From Mytilus edulis (lineage: Eukaryota > Mollusca > Bivalvia > Mytilida > Mytilidae): a stretch of 64,000 nucleotides of DNA. Shown one piece after another: positions 51,481-62,351 of this stretch. Where the stretch lies: positions 8,359,486-8,423,485 of the forward strand of contig NC_092350.1 of NCBI RefSeq assembly GCF_963676685.1, given 5' to 3'. The translations under genes were made by a program, and so were the position numbers. The notes below the pieces were generated by a model. That model did not search any database and was not told the origin of the DNA. It worked only from the letters and a program-made list of their open reading frames with translations. How positions within the stretch are numbered: position 1 is the stretch's first letter; the number at the start of each line of letters is the position of its first letter.

Positions 51481-53084
51481 CGAGTTGTTTTTAGTTCGGT
51501 CAGTTTTTTCCCCACACTTTATTTTATTTGTCTTTTATTCCTAAAATGTTTATTCTATCGCCGTCTTTGTTGAAAAAAGTTCTACAAACATTGACTGACC
51601 AGAGCAGTAAATCTTAGTTTGATATATTTCAAATTGAAGCACATGTACATTGTCTACTGACTACTTACAACGAGTGTAAATCTTTTTATCAGTAAACATC
51701 TAATACATTGAACGGTATAAGTACTGATTTTCTATCAATAAATGCTTAAGATAAACTAGTTGACCTGTAAATACTTAATGAATTAATTTCTATTGGTACA
51801 ATATACCATAACTGTAAAATGCGAATGAACCTCTTTTGTGTCGTTGGGATACACATGCTATATCAAACTTGTGTAAATACTTGTGTATAATAAATCAATA
51901 TATACACAAAGAAAAAAGGATATTGTGTTTGAAGATTTTATATAGTGTAAACGAATGATTCAGTACTATTTATCTTTTTCACTTATCAACGGTGATTTTT
52001 TTTTTAATATAAGGAAGAGGGGTCTTTGAATTATGTCTGCCTTGTTCAACTTAACAACATTGGTGTTACATGCTCTACTGTTTAACAAAAAAAATGAATC
52101 AGTGAGGACAGGTTTCTAAATATTCCTTTCAAATTCTATTGTGTTCTACTTACTGGTATTCTCATAAACTAGTCAGGACTTATTGTAAAAGAGTTTAAGA
52201 AAATAAACAAGAAAATTTGGTAAGATTGTAAATGATGTTTATAAATTAAAGTAAACAATTATAGGTTTAAGTACGGCCTTCAACACGGAGCCTTGGCTCA
52301 CACCAAACAACAATCTATATACTTATAAGCGTAATGATTACCTTTATGGATTGTAGAAATTTATTCGTAATACATGTATTCTTGGATAGGCAACCTTCCT
52401 TTTTGTAATTCGTGACAACTGTTTAAAATCGTTATAACAAAATGATAATTCGAGGCGTGGTTATAATCTCAACTAATTTGATATACGAATTCAATCTGTT
52501 AAAATGATATGACAAATTCGTATTTTACGATTGTAATCTGCTATCTGTAATTACAAAAAGAGAATTTTAATTCGTAATTTCAAATGGCAAAAACTGTTGC
52601 TACTAATTTCGGATAATCGATTTTTAAGAATTTAATCTGTTTCAACGAATTCTTTAATTCGTGTTTACGATTAAAAAATACATTTTTGGGAAGTTATAAA
52701 CAGGGCTTCCGCATCATGCATTACATCACTCTGTAAAAACAAATTTAATCCGTGGTCACGAATTATATATTATGCACTTGGTAATAAATTATATCTAACG
52801 ATTATAAGGTACAGAAAATGAAAAGAAATGTATTCATTGCGGTTTTCAGAACACTAATGGAATGGATATAACTGCATCAGATAGGCATTTCGGCAGTGAT
52901 GTCACAGGTCAATTTTTTTTTGACATACACAAGAATTGCGGACAGCTCAGCTGGATGGCCTTATCAACTATCCCACAGAGAGCAGTTATCATTGAATTTT
53001 GTTTAACGTTATTGTCTACGGGGAATTATGACCACTAGTTAGATAAACGAATACTTTGCCTATACTATATATATCATATAAAAT
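51481..53084. other. Intergenic DNA with an AATTCGT-rich patch
   Basis: No gene. Around 52390-52690 short motifs related to AATTCGT and ACGAATT recur irregularly on both strands. A fragment at 52261-52320 (TACGGCCTTCAACACGGAGC) belongs to the repeat family seen at 9443. Confidence 0.4.
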
Positions 53085-53160
53085 TAACAAATTATAAAGA
53101 TTGCACCATTTTTCTAGCTTTAAAATGGTGTAATAAAATTCTCTTTATCTTGAAATTTAC

Positions 53161-53846
53161 GGGTGTCCTCATCGTGTTGAACGTTGGGTCATCTTCTGGT
53201 TGATTATATAGCAAATACGAGGTATACATATGTACTAAAAAAATCATATTTAATTCATTTTTTATTGTAAATTAAATTAATACGTTATACAATATCGGCA
53301 AAAAGTTTTCCTATCAAATGGTATAAAAATCATCATTTTAAAATAATGTTTACTGGTGTCCCTATGCTTTTAAAAGTGGAAATTCGTATATTTTTTTGTT
53401 ATACAACGTATATTCAGACAACTAGGATTGACCGTATTCAAAGACGAATTGTGGTTGGTGTTATAAGTTGAACTCTCCATTTCTGATGTGAATTTCCCTT
53501 TTTTTTTACATCCATTATTTAAAATATCTAGTTATGTTGATATTTACTGGTGTCCCTATCATGTTGAACGTTGAGTTCTCTTCTGGTTGTTTTATGTTAA
53601 ATTATGAGGTATACATGTCTTATAAAAAAATCATATTAAATTCTTTTTTTATTGTTAATCAAATTAACAAGTTATAAAGTATTGGCAATTAATTTTCCTA
53701 TCAAATGGTGTAAGAATCGTTATTTTAAAATAATGTTAACTGGTGTCCCTTAGCATTTGAAAGTGAAATTTTATTATTTATGACTACAACGTATATTCAT
53801 GCAACTGACATTTGCCGTCTTCAAAGACAAATTGTTGCTGGTGTTA
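53161..53846 (+). repeat. Diverged tandem duplication, period about 387 bp
   Basis: Two units, about 53161-53464 and 53548-53846, share ordered blocks: GTGTCC...CGTGTTGAACGTTG against GTGTCC...CATGTTGAACGTTG, TTTTCCTATCAAATGGT, TTTTAAAATAATGTT, ACAACGTATATTCA and GGTGTTAT. Each unit also contains an internal ACTGGTGTCCCTAT-like phrase. No open frame spans the units, so I read this as an old non-coding duplication. Confidence 0.7.
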
Positions 53847-54789
53847 TCATTGAAGTAAATCACTGCCATGGTGCTATTTATTTGAATTATCATTTTCCAT
53901 CATTATACATATATATAGTTAGGATTTAACTAATACATTAATTTCTGTTATACAAGAAAGGTTTTTAAACATCAAAATTGCGTAGTGTACGTGTTTCTGT
54001 TGGCATCTTAAAGAGGGACAATTTTAAAGAAGCTCTGTCTAATTTATCTTGAATGGTTTCCTTCCTTCCTTCATTTATTTAATTGTTTAGTATAAGTAGT
54101 ATTCATGAAAATCGTTGAATGACGAAAAACATCGAAGTTCCTTTTAAAGAAAGCTATACATAATTATCGATCTCAACTAACAAATAAATACGAAGGTGAC
54201 AATATTTACATAGTATATAATCGTCCCATGGGGCCACGACAAATCCTTTCCGGTGCTATATCATCATTCAATACCATATGTTTCTATTTTATCTTATCAT
54301 GGAAGTATTGTATTTAAAATAGAGTATTTCACGCACAGGCGTTTGTTGGGTGCCCCCTTTTTTGTGGTTAATTTATTATTGAAACTAAATTGGGATACGT
54401 TGAAAAATGAACAAATATTTCAAATTAGATTTAAAAAAAGGGTTGTCTACTTAACAAACACCTGACTTCTATGTATCGCTTTTCGTTTATGTATTTTGTT
54501 TCTGTTTTGAATACTTTTTGTGTTTTTGTTTACAGACAGAGGTTGTTTCAGTACTCCATTAATCTGTAGGTTTTTTGTTTGCTTGGTTGTTGTCAATCTT
54601 CCTAAATCACAACATGTTTTTGTCGGGATTTACACATTTAATTAGCATGCACTCATAAATACTGGTTGTTTTTTTTCCTAAACAATATTGAATTTTCTGT
54701 TCCGAGTATAGTTTGTAAAATTATACATTCGATTCTCTTTATTTAACCACTGCATAAAGAGGAAATCCTTTTTTGAGGTAACATACTTT
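53847..54789. other. Intergenic DNA, nothing recognised
   Basis: AT-rich spacer. The 70-codon frame at 54253-54465 has no recognisable content. Confidence 0.4.
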
Positions 54790-55290
54790 GATTATATCAC
54801 TGTAGGGTTAGTTTCGTCCAGTTACATATTTGTTTTTCGTTCATTTTTTGTGTACATAAATTAGGCTGTTAGATTTCTCGTTAAACATTTGTCATTTTGG
54901 GACCTCTTATAGCTGACTATATGCGGTATGAGCTTTGTTCATTGTTGAAGGCCGTAATGTGACCTATAGTTGTAAACTTATGTGTCATTTGGTCTCTTGT
55001 GGAGACTTGTCTCAAAGGCAATCATACCACATCTCCTTTTTTATATCTAAAGTTGTGTCATATTTTTTTTTTTTTTTGTAAACTGTTTTGTTATAAATCA
55101 GGTCGTTAGTTTTCTCATTTGAATTAATGATTGATTCAAATTTTTCATGTCGGGACCTTTTATTGCCGATCCGAAGATACGCTATTAATTTTTCTCATGG
55201 TTGAAGGCCGAACCTTTGCCTATGATTGCTTAGATCCATTGAACTGGAGGATGATTAATTGTCTCATTGGCAATCTTACCACATTTTTTT
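54790..55290 (+). repeat. Two tandem copies of an abundant Mytilus repeat
   Basis: The first copy (about 54790-55045) contains TTGTTGAAGGCCGTAATGTG, TCATTTGGTCTCTTGTGGAG and GGCAATCATACCACATCTCC. The second, more diverged copy (about 55083-55290) has GGTTGAAGGCCGAACC and GTCTCATTGGCAATCTTACC in the same order. I recognise the consensus as one of the commonest Mytilus repeats. A poly-T run separates them. The short frames here are repeat-derived. Confidence 0.65.
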
Positions 55291-55621
55291 TATATATATA
55301 CAGCAGCAATATGTTGAAGCTTTCAAGTTAACTAAAAAATCATTTCCTGTACCAAACACAGTCTATATTCTGTCGTCATTGACATATCCAATGTACGTTC
55401 ATATTAAAAAAAACTTAAAGCACTTGGTAACACATTCAATTAAAAACAAACAAGAAATGAGTCTGGATTATTAATTTTACTTCTCTTTACTGAATTTAAA
55501 AGGTATAGAACTGCACATTCATACTAATATAGAAAAATGCACAATTCAAACCTGTTTATACATTTGTTATAAATAAAGTATACAGAAATAACAATGGATA
55601 CATAGCTATAAATCAAATCAT
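55291..55621. other. 3' flank of the RAG1-like gene
   Basis: AT-rich; presumably includes the 3' untranslated region of the minus-strand gene. I find no canonical AATAAA on the minus strand close to the stop codon and no clear element boundary. Confidence 0.35.
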
Positions 55622-58072
55622 TTACACATTCAATGACAAAATTAGACTTAACAGCTTTTCCCTTTTCCTCAACTTTGTATTTACACCGTTACTTTTCAAA
55701 TACAATTTAAGTTCATGGTCTGTCATATTTGTAAAATCAACAGATGATTTATTATAGATATCTGCTTCTGAAATTTCTTCTAATATTAACCTTCGTTTCA
55801 CTGACCTAGAGTTTTTAAGGTCATTAGTCCACCAATTGGAACTTTTTTCATAAGCCCTTTTTTCCCTTTCTAAATTATTGGTATGTCCAAATTCAAGACG
55901 TTTTCTTGTAACTAGAGCGCTAACAGCTGAGTCCCATTTGTTACTTTTTTTCTGGTGAATTTGCTTAACTATATCGTTATTTTTTTCTAATCCTTGTCCA
56001 GAAAACATCTTTAATGGTCCAAAATGTGAAGCAAAGAAAGGGACGTGATACACGAGACAATGCATATAAGGAGTGACATTATGCAAATTATACCCTTTTC
56101 TACAAAGTTTACCAATGTTCAAAAAATTTTCTAACCATAATTTTGCTTTTTCAAATATAACTTCTCCGCTGTCTGTGGTATCATTAACATACTTATAAAG
56201 AACATAAAAATCTTCCCAAAGTTTGATAACTGAGTGTTTTGAGTTTTCAAAAATAACACCATCTTCAGAAGCTAATTTTGATGGAAGGTGATTCAAAAGC
56301 TTGACTTTTTCTGTCCCGGACAAACTCGTCCATTCTATTTCCCCTGCCTTGTTATGCCACATATGAAATGAAACCCCACAACTCTGTAACAATTCAGTCA
56401 ATTTTTTCAAATTTATTGGGATTATGCGTCTCATTTTTGAATCATCATCCATTTCAAGTGCGTCGTCAATCAAGTTCCTCAATAAAACATCAGTTATTCT
56501 GAGCATCAAGTGAAGCTCATCCGGAACATAATGATTGACAGGCAAAGATATTAAAGGCATATGTTTACAACCATAGCTTTTTTTGAAATTACTGTCTAAC
56601 ATGTCTTCAATGTTTCTACCTATGCTAGGATTATGATAATAATCCCAGGGACGAGTTAAATCTGATCGTCCTTCTTTGTTAACTTTGCACCATGGGCAAG
56701 CATATTCACCCGTTGCACCACATAATCCTAATAACAGCTGAATAAATTTCATATCGGCGCTGACAAAATATTCAACATTTAGTGTTTTTTCTCCAATATG
56801 CCATTTTCTCTTAGACAAAACACTATTAAATTGATCAAAAATAGGTTTACAACATTTTTTTAAGTTATCATAAGTCTCAGAGCATTCTACAATAGCAAAT
56901 GTGTGTTGCTCTTGAAAAGACAAAGATCCATTTATTGACATATTAGAAATGGAAAAAATTACAAAATTTGAAATTCTACTAACTTTGGTGCCATCGCCCG
57001 AAAATTTGATTTTTATATCATTTACATCACTATGTTTAACAGTATGTCTTTCCAACAATTTTTCAATCTCTGAATTCAAATTTATCATGGCACCTGGAAC
57101 ATTTCCCGGTAACCTTTCAATTTCGACCATTTTATTTAGTTCATTTTTACATTGAATTAGTAAATAGGAACGTGGCAAATCATCATGAATCATTGTGAAC
57201 TCATGATAGGCTGCATCACTTATGCAAAACCTATCCAGCAAAAACACTAGTTTTTTAATTTTTTCTTTATCCTCTTCTGACATTGATGTAAAATGTGACA
57301 CGTCGCTTTTCTCCTTTTCTTGAAGACGGATAGAAATATTTTCGCCCTTTTTGCTGGTCATTGTTAATGACTTTGGTGTAAGACCAAACGTTTCGGCAAA
57401 CCACAAGGCTCTCTGTGCCTCAGTTTCAAGCTTTTTTAATGTTCTCTGTCGTGTTTTTGGCTTTAAAGTATCTATATCTATATCCTTCTCAGTCTGTACG
57501 TTTGGCAACTGAGATTCAAGCTTTTGAATATAATTAGCTAGGTAGGAATTCTTTTCCTGAAGAGCATATATGTCCAAGTTTTGTTCGCTAATGATATTTG
57601 CCATCTCATTCTCTTTGCTTAGTTTTTCGCTTAGGACTCTGCACTTCTTTTCAAGCTCAATTTTCTTCTCGTCTAATTTACAAAGTTTTATTTCATAACA
57701 CCTAACATCTAGCAGTTCTGACTTAAAAATCGAAACAACTGTACACTTTGATAATAAATTAATTCTTTGTCTTCCTTTAACTGAACCTATTTCTGCTAAA
57801 ATTTTGTAACTTAAAAATCTTAATCTTTTGTTCAATCTTTCACTTTCAATAAACTGAACAAAATCGATTTGACTATTTAGTATTTCCACATAGGAAAAAG
57901 AGTATTTGTCAGCAGTTTCATTTAGCTGTTTCAAAAATCTATAAGTGAATTGTATACTAATAGCTACTTCTGTTTCATTTACTGCTGATTTGTTTGTAAA
58001 TGCTGGATTTTCAGCTACTTTGATATTATCTTTGAACTTAAGATCATTCAATGGTGAAAAATAATCAGACAT
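55622..58072 (-). CDS. RAG1-like DDE recombinase/transposase with coiled coil and SAP-like C-terminus
   Basis: An intact 816-residue frame. I start at the ATG at 58072 because the frame upstream opens only with a TTG. Order of parts: a basic/hydrophobic N-terminus, a coiled coil at about 125-190, a Lys/Arg-rich linker with ALWFAETFGL near 222, then an RNase H-like core. Candidate catalytic residues are D360 (FSGDGTK), D440 (SADMKF) and E696 (GLEKNN). A zinc-type set is C459/C462 (CPWC) and H671/H676 (HCLVYH). Spacings match mouse RAG1 (D600, D708, C727, C730, H937, H942, E962): 19 from second D to C, 209 against 207 from CxxC to the first H, 5 between His, 20 from His to E. Residues 779-815 (DHELKLYLKSNGV...) look SAP-like, for DNA binding. 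Similar proteins recur in mollusc and cnidarian genomes, as I recall, which suggests a transposon or recently domesticated gene. It is not a canonical RAG1 homologue. Confidence 0.8.
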   Translation of the reverse strand: MSDYFSPLNDLKFKDNIKVAENPAFTNKSAVNETEVAISIQFTYRFLKQLNETADKYSFSYVEILNSQIDFVQFIESERLNKRLRFLSYKILAEIGSVKGRQRINLLSKCTVVSIFKSELLDVRCYEIKLCKLDEKKIELEKKCRVLSEKLSKENEMANIISEQNLDIYALQEKNSYLANYIQKLESQLPNVQTEKDIDIDTLKPKTRQRTLKKLETEAQRALWFAETFGLTPKSLTMTSKKGENISIRLQEKEKSDVSHFTSMSEEDKEKIKKLVFLLDRFCISDAAYHEFTMIHDDLPRSYLLIQCKNELNKMVEIERLPGNVPGAMINLNSEIEKLLERHTVKHSDVNDIKIKFSGDGTKVSRISNFVIFSISNMSINGSLSFQEQHTFAIVECSETYDNLKKCCKPIFDQFNSVLSKRKWHIGEKTLNVEYFVSADMKFIQLLLGLCGATGEYACPWCKVNKEGRSDLTRPWDYYHNPSIGRNIEDMLDSNFKKSYGCKHMPLISLPVNHYVPDELHLMLRITDVLLRNLIDDALEMDDDSKMRRIIPINLKKLTELLQSCGVSFHMWHNKAGEIEWTSLSGTEKVKLLNHLPSKLASEDGVIFENSKHSVIKLWEDFYVLYKYVNDTTDSGEVIFEKAKLWLENFLNIGKLCRKGYNLHNVTPYMHCLVYHVPFFASHFGPLKMFSGQGLEKNNDIVKQIHQKKSNKWDSAVSALVTRKRLEFGHTNNLEREKRAYEKSSNWWTNDLKNSRSVKRRLILEEISEADIYNKSSVDFTNMTDHELKLYLKSNGVNTKLRKREKLLSLILSLNV

Positions 58073-58278
58073 AATGACATAAAAATTGAAAAAATATGAA
58101 AAAAAAATTATGTACAAATAATATATATATCAAATGTTTTAAATACTACGCATGCCTTTAATATTATATACCACGCACTATTTACGTATATATGTATTAA
58201 CCAAAATGAGTGTCAAATAATAAAACTGATAAAAATGCATTAAGACTTTTGAGTTTTTTTCGAATGGAAAGCACCTAT

Positions 58279-60609
58279 TTAGTTTAAGCTACAGAAAACA
58301 ACACCCGTCGATGACGTTATTCTTAGTCTTTCTACTAAATTTCTCTGTTTCTTAAGAACACCATTTACGGGCACAAAATCATCTTTGTTTCGTATTGCAT
58401 GTGATATTCTTACGGGGAACTTAAGTCCAATGCCAACGCCGTTATTTCTAAAAATTTGATCCCAATGCTCTCTCAAGTTGAGTTTTCCAAAATCATCTTT
58501 CATTGCCAATATTTCACCCGTTGTCCCAAATACAAATCTATACAATTCTGAAGGGAATGTAACTGAAAACACACCATTACGGGAATTTAGTCTCTTTCTG
58601 ATCCCTTCTTCCAGCAATTTCGAGTAAAAGTCTATCGATTCCTCTGTAACTGTTGGTTTGTTAAATTCCTCAATCACTTCTTTTGGTAGATGTTGAATTG
58701 GTTCCCAGGTACACTCATCAAAACCATATCCCTGCCATTTAACAAGATAGAGTGGTCCCTACAACATAATGACTTCAATAATGAATCAAATCAAAATCTT
58801 GCGGTATTTAAATGTTTACCCCCTCCCCCCCCCCCAAAAAAAAACCCAACCCCACGCTACCTTTATACCCTTTTTATACATCTACGTTCAACATGATTAC
58901 CTACATTAAAATGTCAAAAAGTTTGATAAATGCAATGAAAAACCACAGGACCGTTTGAATGACAATATTTAACCCCCTTTCCATCCCGATAACTGAAGTT
59001 AAACAAAAAATCCTTAGATTTCTTTGAAAATGTAACAAGCAAACGATTAAGATACATAGCACACACATCATCGTCTCACGTTTTGACTTTTAACCGAAAA
59101 AAGTGGACCCGTCGTTTTATGTAGTAACTGTCTCATCATAGTAAACTTTTAAGAAATAGTAATTTATAAAAGCATTATCAATCTTAATATCAAAGCAATT
59201 TCATCTTATTTTGCATCTTACAGTAATTCTACCGGGGACAAACAGAATAAAAAGGAGTATTTGACAAAGGGGTTATTCAAAGTTGTTTTAACCAGATCAT
59301 CAAACTCGAGGACTTTCGTTTAACTTATAAATATGCTTTTTTTGCATTGTACTACATTTTTTAACGTGACATGAAAGTTATTTGTTTATCCTTTATAAGA
59401 AATAACGAATTTTTCGACACGCAGTATAAGTTAAAAAGTAAAACAACTTTAATATAGAGTCAGGGATTTGTATAGTAAGTTTAAAATTAAAGAAATCTGA
59501 AAGTTCATCAACAAATAAAAAAAAGACTCACCGTGGTAAAAATAGAAATATTCAATTTCTGGAAATGAAGGAATAGTCTCGCCAAAAGAGGTTACTTAGC
59601 TGCCACAAATATGCATGAGAGCCTGAGGTTTTATTTACTGATATCTATGTCTTATTTAAGGTAGTAAATTATGTAAATTTTATGTTCCTAGAGGACAGGA
59701 AATATTAAATTTAATCCACAGGTATTTATGATTTTACGTTTTACCTACATCCAATAAAAAGCATGGAGTATACATCTGGCATTATACAATGTCATTTTCG
59801 AATACATGTGAACTACCCCTATTAAAAAAAAATCTAAATTGACAGCAATGTACGTACATCTTGTCATTTTTATGATACACCTTTTTGTAGCTTAATTCTT
59901 TTTTTCTTTTTTAAACGACCTTTAACCAGATAATTTGACAATACTTAGAAACATTTGCAATTTAATTTGCATTTTTAAAGTTTAAACATTAGGGAATAAT
60001 TTAACAAAAAAGACACAATAAAAATTGAGGCCCTCAACATTTAATTGGCAGTACACTATTTTTCATATGAAAACCAGGATTTACATTATAATTCATTCAT
60101 TGTCTAAACTTTTCCGAAATAATGTTTTTTTTATATACATTACATTATCTAATTAATACTCCTGCTTTATGTTGAAAGGATAATGTATATTGGTTGAATT
60201 TTCCATATAACTTAATTAGAAAGAAATATACAAGGATAGATCAGTTTGCCTCCAGTTTTCAAAGGTTTCTTATTTTGAACTTGTTTAAATGAAAAACACC
60301 GAAAAAAATTTGTTTGGACTATTTTAAAATCAACTTCTGTAGATGCGGTTTCAGTGAGATTTCTTACAAAAAGAAAATGTATACTTAATCAAGGGGGGAA
60401 TCGATCAACAGATTTACATACATTATAAATATAGGGTATATATAATAACATAAACGTACCTCTTTTGAACCATTTTTAACAGAAATTATTCTTTCTACAT
60501 CGTAAAGGGCTGGCAAAACTTTTCTTTTTTTAATTATTTCTTTTCTGTCGGCAATTTCTCCATCATTCATCTGTTTATAGTCTAAGCGGGGTTTCTTCCT
60601 TAAATCCAT
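58279..60609 (-). CDS. Two-exon chromodomain protein (exon 1 60609-60460, exon 2 58758-58279)
   Basis: The chromodomain appears only when two exons are joined. Exon 1 encodes MDLRKKPRLDYKQ through LYDVERIISVKNGSKE and ends at a GAG/GTACGT donor. Exon 2 begins after TTGTAG with GPLYLVKWQGYGFDECTWEP, phase 0. The product is 209 residues with the chromodomain at about 36-88. The aromatic cage is complete (Y36, W58, Y61), so methyl-lysine histone binding in the nucleus is likely by analogy with HP1/CBX/CDY-type domains. The remaining 120 residues (FPSELYRFVFGTTGE..., LVERLRITSSTG) form a domain I do not recognise. The ATG at 60609 has G at -3 and +4; a weaker in-frame ATG at 60678 would add 23 residues. 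It lies on the same strand just upstream of the RAG1-like frame, 206 nt from stop to start. A shared transcript is possible but not shown. Confidence 0.8.
58759..60459 (-). other. Intron of the chromodomain gene (1.7 kb)
   Basis: The donor is GTACGT at 60459 and the acceptor is TTGTAG ending at 58759; both are inferred from the chromodomain continuing in frame across them. The intron contains a C-run followed by an A-run on the plus strand (about 58820-58853). Otherwise it is AT-rich with no other exon supported. Confidence 0.75.
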
Positions 60610-60678
60610 TGCGTCCGAAATTATCGTATAACTGCTAATATTATTAATTACGATAAAGTCATAACGGCAAAGTGACAT

Positions 60679-61593
60679 CTATTGGCGGGGTGTTCGTTGA
60701 TGGGAGTTATCTTTTCTTATCTACTGATCACCAGACGATAAGAACAAGATGGGAACCAGTATAGAAAAGTTTCACGAGTTATCTCGCCTTGAAATGTCCG
60801 TTATTCTTGTACATGAGTTCTGAAGTGCTGACCAAACCCCAAAATCGGACAAGGAATCAAATCAAGAGCATGACGTCCCTTTATTCATAATGATTTTTTT
60901 TTAAACTTCAAAAAGAAGGTTTTTTAAAACAAGAAACATTTATAACCTTAACCGTAAACATTTATGAATAGACATTTAAAATACCTTCTTAATGAAACTA
61001 CAGTCAGAAAACAAAAGTGAGTTCCCGCACATTAAATGTCCCATCATTACAACTAAAATCATTTTTTTTCTCAAAACAAACATTACCAAGTAACTACACA
61101 TCTGATTTATAGGAAATAAATACCATAAAATGTAGAAATGTTTAAAATTTAATTGTTTACTATGCCATGATTTACCATGATGTAATTCAGACTCATTGTA
61201 ATTTTCTGACGAGGTGAACACAAAGAAAAATATTTCTTGAAATGTTTGCTATGTTTTTTTACCAAATTAAAATCGATTTTGTAAATATAAATATAAAATG
61301 AAAATTAAACATAACATTACATATACATTTGATACGTGCGAAGTGCTTTTTTGGCTTTACAATAAAAAGAACGTCAAATCAAAGATGAAAGTTAATGTTG
61401 TACCGGTATAAATACTTAAAGACGAATTGAACACACGGTTGACTCTAAAACCTCTTACCTAAAATATTAATTTTGATCACTCAGTTATTTAAGCGATAAG
61501 GCACACTTTATAATAGAATGACAGAAAAATATAGTTACAGTTTCATGTAACCTTCGATTTGTAATATGAAGTTTTCTCCCTCCCCTCTTTGGA
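60679..61593. other. Region upstream of the chromodomain gene
   Basis: It should hold the promoter and 5' untranslated region of the minus-strand chromodomain gene, but no TATA box or initiator can be singled out in such AT-rich DNA. The 81-codon frame at 60976-61221 has no recognisable content. Confidence 0.4.
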
Positions 61594-61710
61594 TTTGACG
61601 AACTTCCTCGTTATGAATCTTTGTTTGAATTTATATCCATAAAGTATAATATTTGACGAACTTCCTCGTTAGAAGATTTATGAATCTTTGGTTTTTAATT
61701 TATATCTTCG
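61594..61710 (+). repeat. Two-copy tandem duplication, period 58 bp
   Basis: TTTGACGAACTTCCTCGTTA at 61594 recurs at 61652. Each copy is followed by TGAATCTTTG and a TTTAATTTATATC-like block; the second copy has a short insertion (GAAGATTTA) after the first phrase. Confidence 0.75.
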
Positions 61711-61949
61711 TAGATTTGTATAGATAATTTATTTGAAGTTCTCTTTTATATTCCATATAGATCTGCGATTGGATAATGCTTTAAACTTCTAGCGTATAAA
61801 ACTTATACACGCAAAGCACATGTTTTAGGTCTATGTTTTATTTTATGATGAATTGGTTGATAGCTGTTTTTCTCATCAATTCTTTGTTGGTTTTATTTCC
61901 ACAAAATTCAAGGTAGGATATTTAAGTCGTGTAAATCTATTAAGATATT

Positions 61950-62110
61950 AGAGTAGATCGCGTTGATAGGACATTTTAGCTAAAAATAAATTCGGACGTT
62001 TTAGCGCCAAATTATAATCCGTTCTAGCGCAAAATTTTAACCTATTTGAGCGAAAAAAGAAACTATCAATGCCCATTTTAGCGCAAATATTTTACCCATT
62101 TTATGATGAT
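61950..62110 (+). repeat. Degenerate TTTTAGCGC-type short repeats
   Basis: Related phrases such as GGACGTTTTAGCGCCAAATT, CCGTTCTAGCGCAAAATTTT, TATTTGAGCGAAA and CCATTTTAGCGCAAATATTT recur every 25-60 bases. Looser echoes (GCTAAAATGGG, GAGCTAAAATATCCCC) appear in inverted sense at about 63015-63100. Non-coding; origin unknown. Confidence 0.5.
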
Positions 62111-62351
62111 TAATGAATAATTTTGATAGAATAAAGACAGCATAATTTGAAAAAGAAAATTATTTCAATTAAAAGACAGCATTGAAAGACTAAAAGGTTA
62201 AATCAAATTTTATTTGGAATCTATATCACAGAGAACGTACATAATGGACTCTTGATATACCCGGTAAAACACTGTTCATGAAATTGCAGTAGTATAGGAT
62301 CTTTCCTTTTTCTTTATCTTGCGGTGCACATTCGTCTGTGCTTCGCATTTT

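Noticed and set aside
55500..61500. Transib/RAG-type terminal heptamers (CACAGTG-like) around the RAG1-like gene
   Set aside because: I looked by eye for paired CAC(A/T)(A/G)TG ends and 5-bp duplications and found none I could support. A computed search is needed.
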